Shown here: positions 11,766-24,314 of the stretch, piece by piece
Layout of the letters: each line of letters opens with the position of its first letter
Numbering within the stretch: position 1 is the stretch's first letter
Source of the DNA: Xanthoparmelia taractica
Taxonomy: Eukaryota > Ascomycota > Lecanoromycetes > Lecanorales > Parmeliaceae
Direction: 5' to 3'
DNA: 30,692 bases
Assembly (NCBI GenBank): GCA_033085395.1
Contig: JANQBS010000383.1
Coordinates: 1-30,692 of the forward strand
Position numbers and translations under genes: made by a program
The notes under the pieces: generated by a model
What the model was told of the DNA's origin: nothing
What the model saw: only the letters and a program-made list of their open reading frames with translations
The model's database searches: none

Positions 11766-12540
11766 AGAGAGAATATTTATCGAACGATTTAAGATATCTA
11801 TTAATATAATAATTAATTCGTTATTAAAGAAGAGATACACTTTAAGAAATACTATTAGTAAGAGAGAGTCTCGAGAGTATATATAAAAGATGTTACGTGC
11901 TTCGAAAGATATCAACTTAATTAGCGTTAAAAATTAGCTTAATATAATCTATAATGACTTAAATACTAAGCTAAGACGTAATTTAAGAAGATTAAAGAAT
12001 CGAACTATCTTATATAATTTTCTTGAGGAAATAAATAATTTTAAACATAATTAATAAATCTATGCAAATAGGTATGATTCGAGAATATATAAGTTTTCTT
12101 CTTCTTCTTCGGAGAATACCTTTGCGAGATCTTCTTAGAATCATTCTTCTCAAAATCGAAGTGATAGCAATAGAAATATTTCTAATTAGAATTAACCTCG
12201 TGTACAATAGCGATTCTCTTAGTAATTTCGACCTTAAAATATAGGTCCTAATAATCAATATTAGCGACCTTACTTTTAGTTATTTCGTTAAATTGACAAT
12301 TAATATAAGAATTAAAACGCTTAATTAACTTAGTTATTTCTCCGCATATTTCCTCGTTAATTTAATAGTCAAAGTGCTTATTTTAATTTATAGCAAAACG
12401 CTTAATAAATATCTCGTTAATCTCTGCAAATCGCCGCTTTAAACATATTAAATTCGATCTCGAATCGATCTTTATTTAATAGTTAGTAATAGTAGTTTTC
12501 TTTAAAGTTAATCGATTTTCAGCAAAGCAATTAAAGGTCT
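11766..12540 (+). pseudogene. gag: Outer gypsy gag remnant, C-terminal part
   Basis: It continues the capsid core cut at 4165: the phrase KRFK and the REYR motif are readable to about 12080, followed by the Asn/Gln/Ser-rich tail. It aligns with 5919-6690 of the inner copy. Unlike the inner copy, the segment 12270-12530 is fully RIP-mutated. Confidence 0.75.
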
Positions 12541-14852
12541 TAATTTAATACTATAAATCGTTTAAAAGTAGCTACTTATTAAATCTCTACTACTAATAAA
12601 AATACTAAGTATAATAAATAAGCTCAGAGTTCGGACTATTAGAAAGAAAATATTAATATTAAATACTCTTACTTTATAGACGAAGATTAATATAATAATA
12701 AAATATATTGCAATTCTAAGTCTTCTACACAGCTAAATAATAATTAATTTGTCGACTTTATAGAGATCGAAATCTACTATCGAAACTATTAAAAATCCTT
12801 CTTATTTAAGATCAAATTATATAAATATTTGCGTATTTATTTTGGGAAGTACGTCTATATCAACGAAGCAGTGCTAGTAAAGTCTTTTAACTCTTCTAAT
12901 TTCGAGGAGTAGCTTATAAAGTCGTCTAACTTCGCTAATAAAAACCTAAAAATTATTAAGTTCATTACTTCTAATGAGGATTTGAAAAACGAGTTTACTT
13001 TTTAAAGTTGAACTTATATTATAATTAAAGTTAAGCTCGATTCTATTAATTAAGAAGATAAGGTTTATATTAATATCGAGTATAATATAAATTTAATAGA
13101 TAGATTATAATATTCTTAGTAGTGTTCGAATATAGCTATCTTTAAGATAATAACACCTTTACGAGTGCGTGAAGTTAATGCTTCTAAGCACGAGACTTCG
13201 AAGTATATTACGTAAGATATTTATCTTTCTAAAATTAATAATTAAGGTCGAAGAGTACTTATATATCTACGTAGAGAATTATATATTATCGATAATTTAC
13301 GTGTTAAAATGCTTATTAAAAATAATATTATTAGATTCGAAGAAATTATTATTAATATAGTTAATAAGAAAGCAAGAATTAATAATTATAGCATTACGAT
13401 TAATATTACTACTCGACATTAAGACGAGTTTATTCGAAGAAAGATCTATATTAAATCATCTATTTTCGTGCCTTCGCACAGCGAGATAATTCTATTAATT
13501 AAGAAAATTAATCTATCTAATAATCGTAATTTCTTATTTAAGTTAGCATAGACGAATCTAATAATATTCGCTTATTTAATTAATTATATAATAACTAGAA
13601 TTCTAATTCGAAATAAGTCTAATATATCTATTTAAATCTTAAGAAAATTAAGACTTAGAAATATTCTCGAAATAAACTATAAAAATTACTTTTAAATTAA
13701 TATCGAACCTAAATTCGCCTTAATAAAAATAGTTATAAATTCAAATATAGACTTAAGCTTAAATTAATTAACTTTCTTATTAATTAAAGAAATTAAGCTA
13801 TTAAATAAAGTTATGATTTTCGAGAATATATAGATTAGAGCTATATTAATCGATCTAATTAACGAATTTTCATAGATCTAATAGATATTAACTTTATTAA
13901 AATATTAGAGAAGAAGTAAATAAGGCTTTCACTAAGAAATAATTAATAAATTAAGATTAATAAAAAAATTAAAATCTATCTCTTAGATATACGAGATTGA
14001 GAGATAATTAATAAAGTCTTTAATAAGCTATACGAATAGAGAAGACTTAAATAGATCAAGAATTCTATACTCTTCTTCTACTCGATATTCATTATATAAA
14101 AAATATTATTTAATAGCATTATTAAGAGAAGATTAATAATTAATATTCGAGATTTAAATAACTTGCTACTTCGAGATATATAATATAATTAAGATATTAG
14201 CTAATTGTAATTTTATTTTCATAATCGATATTACTTCGTTTTTCTATTAATAGCGAGTATATTTAAATTATCGCTATATATAAACTATTATTAATCACAG
14301 AGATTAAGAAATCTTTAATATTTTAATTATAAATTATATAAATTCGATTATTTATATCTAACGTTAAATCGATAAGATTTTACGATATATTCTTAATATA
14401 AAAGCTTACGTTAATAATATAATTACGAGTATTAGAACTTTTTAATAGCACTTATAAGATCTTCGTTAACTATTTAAGCTTTTTATAAGATTTAATATTA
14501 CTATTTCTTCTACGAAAGTCTTTTTAAAATATTCGAATATTAATTTATTAAATAGAAAAGGTAATTTCTTCGACTTAATTTTATTAGAAGATAAGCTTAA
14601 GATAATCTCGAACTTATAGTATCTCAGCACTCTAAGAGAACTCGAACACTATTTAAGATTAACTAACTATTTACGTCAATACGTTTATTTCTATATATAA
14701 TTAATATAATCTTTATAAGATCTCAAAATACTACTTTTTAAGAAAATATCTAACTCTAGACGTTAGCGAAAATAATACTCTTTTAAAATAAAATTATTTA
14801 TAGCGTTAAAGAAGCAATTAACTTCTTTTTAGCTTCTTCAAAAAGCACTATC
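12541..14852 (+). pseudogene. pol: Outer gypsy pol remnant, part 1: protease and RT
   Basis: It aligns with 6720-9010 of the inner copy. The protease C-terminal segment lies near 13240-13430 and RT at about 13960-14750. The RT catalytic box at 14407-14418 reads AYVNN, both aspartates converted to Asn just as in the inner copy. The frame continues into the thumb and connection region and is cut at 14848-14852 (CTATC) by the copia insertion, in the RNase H part. Stops are TAA and TAG, as RIP predicts. Confidence 0.8.
14848..14852. repeat. Target-site duplication CTATC, left copy (copia)
   Basis: CTATC precedes the copia LTR at 14853 and recurs at 21650-21654. Confidence 0.93.
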
Positions 14853-14976
14853 TGTCAAAATATGGGGTAGGACACATAATAGTTGTATTGGCTAAGGAGT
14901 ACTAGCTAGGAAAGCGAGACTATAAGGCACGCCTTAGCGTGTCACGTGATCTAGTTACGTGACCCGAATTTCAACA
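14853..14976 (-). repeat. 3' LTR of copia (124 bp)
   Basis: In plus orientation it starts TGTCAAAATATGGGG and ends AATTTCAACA. It differs from 21526-21649 by only a few transitions, so the two LTRs are nearly identical. It contains the palindromes TAAGGC-AC-GCCTTA and a double CACGTG site. Confidence 0.95.
14941..14963. promoter_or_regulatory. Double E-box palindrome in copia LTR (one half mutated)
   Basis: GTCACGTGA, a five-base spacer TCTAG, then TTACGTGAC. In the other LTR the second half is TCACGTGAC and the palindrome is perfect. CACGTG is the core site of bHLH factors such as Cbf1 types; use as a promoter element of this LTR is inference. Confidence 0.45.
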
Positions 14977-14985
14977 CTTCCCCTC
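14977..14985 (-). other. Polypurine tract of copia
   Basis: On the minus strand GAGGGGAAG abuts the 3' LTR, the position where plus-strand DNA synthesis is primed in LTR elements. It fixes the element's orientation. Confidence 0.8.
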
Positions 14986-15900
14986 GAGCGTATTCTTATA
15001 GATCTTCTATAAAAGTCGAATAACTAATATAAAAGTCGAGTAATTAATATAAAAATCGAAATCCTTATTAGAGAGCCTTTTTTAAACGTAAAATAACTTA
15101 TACGAGATTTAAAGTTAATAAATTTCAAAACTTAAATGCGATTAGAGCGAAGAATAATTCCTTCATGAAAGACGAATAGTTAAAATAAAAATAATAAGTT
15201 GATATAAAGGCTAAAAACGACTTTGTCGAAAGGAAAAGGTGCTAATATCCGTTCTAATGTCTTATATAAATGTTTCACTTTTTATTAAAAAACGATTATT
15301 TGAAAAATTTCTTTCAAGTTTAATAGATGCACATCAAAGATTAATAATCATGAGGTCGAAGAATATATATGAGAATAAAATGAAATAATTGAATAAAATC
15401 CTCCTAGTTGCATCTAATTGACTGTAGGACCCTTACGCGAGGGCCGTTTCTAAAATAAAACTCGGGAATAATGGCTAACAGCAGCGGCGAATAGGGGTGA
15501 AGTATTTAAAACGCTAATCCTTACTTGGGCTAAGGCCCCTCGAAAGAGCCCTATGAATTTAATAATCGCAGTGATAATTATGAATAACTATGGTGATGAT
15601 GATGGTAGCTATTCAATATAAGTGGCAATTAGATGCTCCCCTAAAATAAGACTTAGGGAGGTGATTTTAGCTTAATTAGATCTCAAAAGCGATTAAACTT
15701 ATTCTTATATAGGGCCTTAATAAGCCTATCGATTACTTATCTTTCAGTGAGAACGTATTTTAGAGTAACGTTCTCGGTAGTAACTTACTCCCGCACGTAA
15801 TAGTGTTAAATATCGATATACTTAATGCGCGCATGAAATTAAGAATTCTTGATTAAGGCCATTGCACCCTAATTATTGTAATAGATTATTATCGTCTTAA
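14986..15900 (-). other. Copia 3' untranslated region
   Basis: No coding is recognised. The stretch 15400-15860 keeps many CA/TG dinucleotides and GC-richer phrases (for example GCTAACAGCAGCGGCGAATA at about 15475), so it is far less RIP-mutated than the adjoining RNase H region. I considered an rRNA fragment and could not support it. Confidence 0.5.
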
Positions 15901-18900
15901 TAACTAAATCGCTGGAATTAAGCTAATTAAGAAGATTATATAATTAGACGACTTTCTTAATAATTTACGTTTAATCGATATATTCGACTTTATAGATTAA
16001 AAGCGCTACGATAGATTATCGCTTAGATAATTAGCTAATTGTAGCACTATTTACGTTAAAGACGTACTCGAAAGTAAAACGTTAAATATCTTAATCGCTA
16101 GCTTAATTAGCGTCGATATATTTAAATAGAGATTTTAGATCTTCTTAAAAGACGAGTTAATAATTAATCGTTTACCTAAAATATCGAAAGATATATTTTA
16201 ACGACCTTTTAGTAAGATTTATTCGAATTAAAGTTATATTAAAATATTACTAAAACAATATAGACGATATCTAATTTGATATCTAGTATTACGTATATTA
16301 TCGAATTAATAGCTAATTAATAAACGATACGAGAAGCTTCGATTATTTGAAAGTCTTCTTTAGCGATTTAATACTTCTCTATACTTATTAAGATAAGAGT
16401 TCCTTTACTCTTTCACATATTATATTTAATAATAAATTTCTAAATATAGCCCGCCTAATCGAGTCGCAAGATTCGATTAACCCGATTTTTAATAACGATT
16501 ATGTCGAAATAGTAGCTATACGCGCCTAAATTAGTCATCTTAAAGCGCTTATAAAGCTTATCTTTAATATTTTAGATTTTTTTTTTATTAAGATTAATTA
16601 ATAGAATATCGTTTATATAGATAGCGATAATAATAATATCGTTACTAAAGATCGAGTAATCGATCGTAATAGACTCGAAGTTTAGCTCCTTAAGATATGC
16701 TATTAAGATGTTATATTAAACTCTAGAAAACTATTTTAGGCCATATAACGCCTTCTTTAATCTATATATCTTATACTTATTATTAACTTTAAAACCGATA
16801 AACTATATAACGTAGATAATTTCCTTTATATTATCGTATAGAAAGACTATTTTAATATTTATTTATTTTAGCTTTTAATTTAAAGCTATCGCTAAGACGA
16901 AAATAGCTTTATAACTTATAAATTTAACGACGAAGGCAAAAGTCTTATTAAAGTCTATGCTCTCGCGCTATTTAAAATCGCGTATTATTTAATAAGCCTT
17001 ATAACGAGCGATCTCTTCTTAGAATTCACGCTTAATTTTATAAATTCACTTATTCTCTAAAATATATACGTTCGAGAAAAGATTCATTAGAGTTTAGATA
17101 TCGTTAGTTATAAGAAAGTCGACTTCTTTCTACATAGTAAGCTTTCATTGCATTTTTTAATACGCGTTCGCTATCGCCTTCTTATAGCTTTAAGACTTAT
17201 ATAATTCGAGAGCGTTAACTTTAATTAATAAAGCGAAAGAATTCGAAATAAGATCACGATAAGTTTTAAGAATTTCGTGTCGCCTTAACGATTTACGTTT
17301 TAAAGATTTTCTAATTATTATAGATCGTATTATAGGCTTCTCGCTTAATATCGAGTCTTTAGAGATTATAAATAATATAAGCGTCTTATTATTAAACGTT
17401 TTAAGTGATTCCGACGACTCCTCTAAAGATATATGCGAGAATAACGCTCTTCGAGTCGAGGGCTATGCTTTAACTAAGATTTTAATCTTTATAAGATATT
17501 TTCTTTTAATTAATATCGCGATAAAGTTAATCGCTTCGATAAAGAATTCGCGTTTTCTTTTAAAGACTCTCTTCTCTAAAATAGATATTAAAGCGGGCTT
17601 TTAAATAGCGTTAATAACGTTATTGCGACGCTTACTACGGGCTTCTAAGAGCTTAACGTTATTAACTTATTATATTTCGCGAGAAATAAGTTTTATTAAG
17701 ATAGATTTAAGTAAGATATTATTAATCTAGATAATATTAAAGAAGGTTTCGATCTTATTATTAAGTAGAAGTATACAATAAAATCTATTAGCTTGATAGT
17801 CAACTAGCCTACTCTTATGCGCACGATCTTAATACTTAATTTACTCGATATTAATTATATATATCTAGCAATACTCGATCTATTCAATAATTCGAAGATG
17901 AGATAGATTCGGTGAGTGACTCGTATAGGCCTTATAGGGGATAATATCTCGACTCGAGATTAACTATAGATTGCGAAGATAATTAAATGCTCGAATGAAC
18001 TTCGTTTAGTACTTTTATAATAGTTTACTTTCTTTAAGTATAGCGCTAGCTTTTTATTAAATCGTTTATCTAAAACGTTTTAATTTATTATTTATTTAAG
18101 AATTATTAAAGACGATTTTCTTTTAAGTGATACCTTTAAATAGGCGATATACGTATATATTATAATTATCGTACTCGATGCCATAGTCGGATCGAAGTCG
18201 GGTATATCTATAGTTATCGTATTTCACTTGATTTAGAAATAATTTAAACGCTCTTAGAATCGTGAGTTCTATTTTATCTAATATAAAATAAACGTTAAAT
18301 CTAAGAATCTTATCGTTTAAGAAAGTTATTATATATTTATAATTATTATGAAAAGAATAAAATAAACCTTAAATATTACTATAGATTAGGTCGTTTTCTT
18401 AACATCTCGATTCAACGTAGCGCTTATACCTTTCCACCTTCATATTAGCGATATTATACGATTCGCAGATATCTTTAGGGGGTGGGATAATAAGATTTAT
18501 CTCGATATATATCTTAATTAGCTTTTTAATGTTCTAATAGCTTAAATAATCGTAGCGACTATATTATATTCGCAAGATCTTCTTATTAATTTAAGGCTTT
18601 AAGATATCGATATCGATAGCGAGAATATTTATAGTAAATAAGAACTTATTGTAAGTGAGAATATCTTTATTAATTACTATTAAATATACTAAGACGTCTA
18701 TTTAAATATCGAGCGCATAAAGTCGATTGCGCTAACGCTTAAAAATAATATTATGCTCTTCGATACCGATCTCGCTAGATATAAAAGAAAGAGTAATATC
18801 TTAATCTTTTAGCTATTTCTAAGAAATTAGATTAAACTTATTAATTAATACGTATCAAATATTATTAATTATCAAGATACATTTACTCTCAAGCTTCTTA

Positions 18901-20700
18901 CACTCGAGTTAAATACGCTCGACTTCTTCGATTATAATATAATCTATAACTTTATTAATTTTAACTAATTTAGCGAATAAAATAAAGATTTAAAAAATCG
19001 AATAATCTCGAATCATGTACTAAGAGTATATATAATCGATAAATTATAGCGTCGATAATATAGCGATCGTAAATATCGACGAGGTCTCTATTATTATTTT
19101 AAATAACGTTAACGTTTTAAGATAAGATTAAGAAATTTGATTTTAAAGAGCTTAAGATTAAGCGATTAGATAGATCGCCGCTGAGTTTGATTGCTCGATA
19201 TAGGCCACGAAGCTATAGACCGCCGATAATTCGGTGTATATCACGATAGCAGTGGCTTCGATGGCAGGCTTTTAAGGGAAATTATTCTTATTCTTATTAT
19301 CTTTGCCTAAGGAGTTCTTTTCTTTACGATTATCATGATCTTCACGATCGCTACGATCGCCTCGATTACGTTTATCACCTCCTCTATTATTATTTTTAGG
19401 CTTTAGATAAGAATATAGAATAACGTATTCGAAAGCGTCGTGTTAGTTCTTTTTATAGTAATTACAATATTTATAGATTTAGGTATAAATACGAGAATTA
19501 TCGATATAAGCTCTCGATTAAATCTTATATTCGAAGTAATCTTTAACGACGATTAAAGTAATTACACTCTATAAAGTATACGTAAAGATATTATTAATTA
19601 ACGCGATTAATATTTATACTTCGGCGATAATAATAGAGTTTATAAGATTTATAATAATATTAATAAACCTCGTGATAGTATAGTTTAGATCGAATTTCGA
19701 CTCGCCATTATTATCGAAAGCATTATAGATCTAATTATATTACTCGCAATACGAGTTATAAATTAAGTCTAAGCTCGAGTGAAAGCGATAGATTTTTTAA
19801 TTCTTATCGAAATAAAGCTTAAAGAATAGAGTATCGAACTCTTTCAATATCTTTATAAACTTATTAACGTAGCTTTAGAAATTATTATTACACTTTATAA
19901 GAATAATATTATTTATCTTCTTAAAAGTAAAGTTAAGAATATTAAAATCTTAAGGCTTAAACTTCTTAAGAGTCGTTTAGATATCTTTAACGTTGATTTT
20001 GTTCTTAATTATAAAGCGAGTATTTCGCTTATAGCGAGATTTAAATATAATGCAAATCTTATTATAAGCTTACTTTCACGTCTTAATTTTCTTAATAATA
20101 ATAGTATCGCCGCTAATAATAACTAAGATTATAAAGTCTTTAGCGATATATCGTTAGATACTTAAGAGCTTTAGCTTATTCTTAAATTATTATCTTTATA
20201 TTTAATAATTAAAAGTATTTTTAAGTTTATCGATATTATCGAGATAATTTAGAAAAGTTGAGATCTTAATCTCTTTAGTCGATATAATTAGAGCTTAAGA
20301 TTCTTAAAATTAATAAAGTCGATAGCATTAATAAGTCAAATTTCGCTCGAAAATTAAAGAGATCTTCGTTAGAGATTAACTTCGGCGATATTTTAGAAAT
20401 AAATTATCTTAAGATAGAGATTAAATCAATAAGAGCAATTGAGATATACTCGCTATCGATGTCGCTATTCGATAAACTCGTAAGTATCTTAAGCGTGTAT
20501 AGGAAATCTCTTTTAATCTTAAGATTAGCTCGATATAAGCGAGATCTTTACTATCGAAGAATAAAGAAATAAATTAATATAGCGTAGCTAATAATACTTT
20601 ATTAAGATAATTCTCTCGTGAAGTGTGAGGATTTTAATCTTAAAATAAATAATATAAATAAACGATAAGAAAAAAAGTTCTTGGCCTTTATAGGCCTTAA
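15900..20700 (-). pseudogene. gag-pol: Copia gag-pol remnant
   Basis: On the minus strand, gag is readable at about 19600-20500 (a YVNKFIKILKEFDTL segment followed by a short leucine-type core). A CCHC zinc knuckle remnant sits near 19436-19475 (YCNYYKKN-H). The pre-integrase/zinc domain is at about 18420-18620 with a recognisable HLSHQNIKKL-like phrase followed by PPPKDICES. The integrase core follows to about 17800. RT covers about 16350-17500, with the catalytic box at 16608-16619 reading YIND and a downstream MTNLGAYSYY phrase. RNase H is at about 15950-16110 with a DANxASDxD phrase. Stops are frequent and all TAA or TAG. Copia elements usually make one polyprotein; this one cannot be translated. 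Confidence 0.85.
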
Positions 20701-21500
20701 AGACTCTCCTCTATCTAAGTTACACTAATTATTTTAATTATCTTAACCTTTATTATTCTAATTATCTTAATTCGAGAGTTACGATATATATATATATCTT
20801 AATCGTTTACTTTTAACTTTCGCTTAATTATATTTCTCTTAATCGAGAGATCGCTTATTTATACTAAAGACTTTCTTATCTTTATAATAACGAGGTTTAA
20901 TTTATTTATCTTTAGCTTTAACTCTTAATAAAGATTAAGAAAATTAAGCGTCTTCGCTTTAAGACTTATTTATTTTTACTTTAATTTCTATTAGCGAAAA
21001 TTAAAACGATAATTAAGCTCATTTATTCTTCTTTTCCTTAACTCGTTTAAATTTAATCTTCATCTACGATAATTAAGATAATTAATTTCTCACCGTTATT
21101 ACAAATATTACGTAATTGACTTTAGACCTTAAAGCCTATATACTTATTATCTAACTTAGTGTTTCGATATAATAAATAAGGGCGTATTTTCCTTTATTTA
21201 GCGTGTCTTACGTAGGGAAACTAGTAGTATTCTAGGGGCCCTAATAGATATTTAATTTTAATTAATCGCGTAGCGAGGTTCGATATTATCGACCTTAAGA
21301 TAAGAAAGCGCTAAGCGGCAAATTCCAGCCCCCGAATTAATAGCGAATCACAGCCGTTTAGGCCCTAAATAATCATTTCAATATAAGAAATATTCACGAT
21401 AAAAAAATTATTAAATAATCGCTATAGCGACGTCCAGCATCGTAATAAATATCAAAGAGTCACCGTAACAGTAATAGGTCATAGTATAACTAAATCACTA
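20701..21500 (-). other. Copia 5' leader
   Basis: No protein was recognised. The part nearest the LTR (about 21190-21500) keeps CA/TG dinucleotides and GC-rich phrases, so it is RIP-poor; the part nearer gag is RIP-rich. Confidence 0.5.
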
Positions 21501-21525
21501 CCGGGTACAGCCCGGGCTTATAACC
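21501..21525 (-). other. Copia primer-binding site region
   Basis: On the minus strand, GGTTATAAGCCCGGG directly follows the 5' LTR, the place of the tRNA primer site. The segment also folds as CCGGG-TACAG-CCCGG. The tRNA was not identified, and no TGG start is visible unless one base is shared with the LTR end. Confidence 0.45.
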
Positions 21526-21649
21526 TATCAAAATATGGGGTAGAACACATAATAGTTATATTGACTAAGGAGTACTAGCTAGGAAAGCGAGACTATAAGG
21601 CACGCCTTAGCGTGTCACGTGATCTAGTCACGTGACCCGAATTTCAACA
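21526..21649 (-). repeat. 5' LTR of copia (124 bp)
   Basis: In plus orientation it starts TATCAAAATATGGGG, with TG changed to TA, and ends AATTTCAACA. It has the same length as 14853-14976. CTATC follows. Confidence 0.95.
21614..21636. promoter_or_regulatory. Perfect double E-box palindrome in copia LTR
   Basis: GTCACGTGA and TCACGTGAC flank TCTAG, giving two CACGTG cores inside a larger palindrome. It is a candidate bHLH-factor site driving LTR transcription; function is inferred. Confidence 0.5.
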
Positions 21650-21654
21650 CTATC
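21650..21654. repeat. Target-site duplication CTATC, right copy (copia)
   Basis: This is the second CTATC; outer gypsy pol resumes here and aligns with the inner copy at about 9020. Confidence 0.93.
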
Positions 21655-23849
21655 TTAGCTAACGATTCTAATATATTTTAATAATATTCGAACTTTATAA
21701 GTTAATTTAAATATCTTAAAGAAGTTTAATTTTAGAGCGATAATCTTTTATATTAAATTAAATATATATAAGAGTAATAAATAACTTTCTCGTGTAGAGA
21801 CGAAGTCTATTCTTTTTCTATTAAGGCTTCTAATTATAATAGAAAAAAATTATTAATCTACGGAATTAAAGATTACTAACCTTATTTAATATCTAAAGAA
21901 AATAAGATATATAATTAAATCTTTAAAGCATTCTATAAGAATATAGATCGATTATTCTATTATTATTAATATTATGAAGTAAAACTCGATTATTTCAATC
22001 ACATTAATAATGCGAATGAATATTCGTTTAATTCGAGCTACTCAATTCTTAAGATAATTCAATCTAGTCATCTCTCATAAATCTAGCAAAGAGCATATTA
22101 TATCTAATGCTCTTTTAAGGCTTATAAGTCTAAATAAAGATAAGCTATCTTATTATTATTCGAAATTAAATACTTTCTATATCGCAAGTTTAATAGAAAT
22201 AAGTGCTTTATTTTATAAAAGATATATTTAAGATTATTAATAAGATAATTATTAAAAGAGAATTTCTTTATAGCTCGATATTAATAATAATCTAGTCAGC
22301 GAGAACGTAGCTTCTTTATCTTTCGTGCGGGAAAAGTATCTCTTTGTTATAGATTTTAACTCTTATTTTTCGCCTTAATCGAAAGAGAGTTAATAATAAA
22401 GTCAATAATTAAAATACACTTATAAAATATAGCGAGATCTTATCTTTTATATTAATAAAACTACGAGTTAATAATAACTTTATATTTTCTCTTTGCTAAT
22501 AAAGAATATTCTTATTTTAATATATAAAAAAGAATATTCTAACTTTTAGAGATATTATGAAATTATTATATTATTCTAATATATTTATAAAATCATAAAG
22601 TATTTATAAGACTTTATTCGATATTATCTAGAGTGTTTAGTTCTATAGATAAGAAGATATATATCTTACGATAGCTTATAGTTAATCTTATCTTCGCTCG
22701 TGTCTTTTTATATTCTAATTATTAACTTTATTAAGTTATAAATTAAATTATATTATATCTATTATTTATAAGTTTATTAAAATTATTTAATTAATTCTTA
22801 ATAAATTAATTTAAAAAGTATTTAATTAAATAAAAGCACTTTTAAATCGACTTAATCTTATTAATTAAGAAATTTTAAAAGTTATTATTAGCGATCGAGA
22901 TAGGAAATTTCTTTCGAAGCTTTAAGAATCGCTTTTTAAACTATTAAAGATTTCTCTGCTTTATTTAATAGCTTATTATTCGTAGATTAATAATACGAGT
23001 AAACGCACTAATTAGACTACTAAGATAGCTTTAAGATACTTTATGTATATTTTTAATAAATCTTCTTTATAATCGAAAGTGCTATTACGAATATAAATCT
23101 TCTTAAATAACTTCGTCTCTTCTAAGATTACGTCGAGCGAAGTAATCTATAATTTTACTTTAAATAGATCTTTAAATTTACTTTATTTATTAATTAAAGT
23201 CGATTATATCTCTATACGAATTATAGTCGAGAATATTATCGATTTTATTTAAATATTTAATAAATTTCATTACGATAGAAAGTATTAATTAATATTTCTT
23301 AGAGTAAGAGAATAAGTACTTCTTCGACTATATAAAGACTATAAGATCTTCTCTATTCTTAACATTATTAATAAGCTATTATAATAATATATTAATTCTT
23401 TTTAAGTGATAAATAGAATAAATAGACTTATCTATAGACTTACTATTTCTATAGAATAAAGAGTGTATCCCGTCTTTATAATAATATAATTAAAGTCTTA
23501 TTCTACGCTAGAGAACGATCCTTTTCAACGCCCTCGAGCTTAATATATTTCGTCTATTTCTATAAATAATAATAATATAATTAACTTAAAAATCGAATAA
23601 CTTCTTAATAAACGAATTATTAAAAAAAGATATAATTTAACTATAGAATATCTAATTAGATGAAAGAAATATAATTTTAAATATAATTAGTAATATAATA
23701 TTAAAGATCTCAATAATGTTTTTAAATTAATGAAGAAATATAAGAAGGAAGCAGCTAGAATTCGATCTACTTCTTCGTCTTCTCGGTTAAACTTACTCGC
23801 AAAAAGAGATCGTTTAAGAAAACGATATAGCAATACTACACCTAAATAA
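21655..23849 (+). pseudogene. pol: Outer gypsy pol remnant, part 2: RNase H, integrase, chromodomain
   Basis: It aligns with 9030-11218 of the inner copy. RNase H continues to about 22150. The integrase core keeps an intact VIISDRDRKFLS at 22881-22916, including the Asp codon 22893-22895, although the rest has many stops. A chromodomain-like segment lies at about 23600-23720, followed by the EEAARI-equivalent tail. The tail is RIP-mutated and shorter than in the inner copy, and its stop is placed near 23849 by alignment only. Confidence 0.8.
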
Positions 23850-24171
23850 CACTCACGCTACATTAACTTATTTTATATTCAAGCGTTTAATGAATATTAT
23901 CGATCGAGAAATAATTTTTCTCTATTCGATAACGTTTATATAATTATTAAAGGAAAATAATAGTTATTTTATAATATAAAGAATTAATTGCATTGTGACT
24001 GTTGTTATTTACTAATTAATATTCTAACTATATGATTTAATCGTTAAAATAATCTCACTATCATTAACTTCCCGTCAATTTTAGTATACTATCACCGCAA
24101 GATTTTCCTATATACTTCAACATATATATAACAAGCGAGGTCGCTCGCTTTTCTTCTATTTCGGTGAATGC
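23850..24171 (+). other. Outer gypsy 3' untranslated region
   Basis: It aligns with 11219-11579 but is RIP-mutated. The hairpin AAGCGAG-GTCG-CTCGCTT is kept unchanged at 24133-24150. Its stem and loop contain no CA or TG step on either strand, so RIP could not alter it. Confidence 0.65.
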
Positions 24172-24314
24172 TGTCACGGAAAACGCACTTGCCAAGCCAA
24201 TCGAGAAAGCTAAGGCAAGTGCTTGGCAGGCTGGCCCTGACTTAGATAGAATTTTCCAACTTAGAATAATCAAGAATTAGACACACACTGAATACACCCC
24301 TATTTGCTGTTACA
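24172..24314 (+). repeat. 3' LTR of outer gypsy (143 bp)
   Basis: It starts TGTCACGG and ends GCTGTTACA. The least mutated of the four family LTRs, it shows the original TGT...ACA ends. Confidence 0.93.

Larger units (their letters stand above)
14853..21649 (-). mobile_element. Nested Ty1/copia LTR retrotransposon, minus strand
   Basis: It is 6797 bp with two 124-bp LTRs (TG...CA) and a perfect 5-bp TSD. Reading from 21649 down gives gag, zinc knuckle, integrase, RT, RNase H: the Ty1/copia order, with integrase before RT. A polypurine tract on the minus strand next to 14976 confirms the orientation. The body is RIP-degraded, while the LTRs and both untranslated ends are much less so. It interrupts the RNase H region of the outer gypsy and is therefore younger than that element. 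Confidence 0.94.
2523..24314 (+). mobile_element. Outer gypsy: Ty3/gypsy LTR retrotransposon carrying two nested insertions
   Basis: It is bounded by 143-bp LTRs (2523-2665 and 24172-24314) and a 5-bp TSD AATTT. It is interrupted by the inner gypsy (4166-11760) and by a copia element (14853-21649). Without these and their duplicated target bases it is about 7.39 kb. Gene order on the plus strand is gag, protease, RT, RNase H, integrase, chromodomain. The coding regions are RIP-degraded throughout. The inner gypsy is the same family, and their internal regions align over their whole length. Confidence 0.92.

Noticed and set aside
15440..15700. Possible rRNA fragment in the copia 3' UTR
   Set aside because: The GC-richer phrases resemble no rRNA core segment I can place; position and RIP-poor state fit an element UTR.
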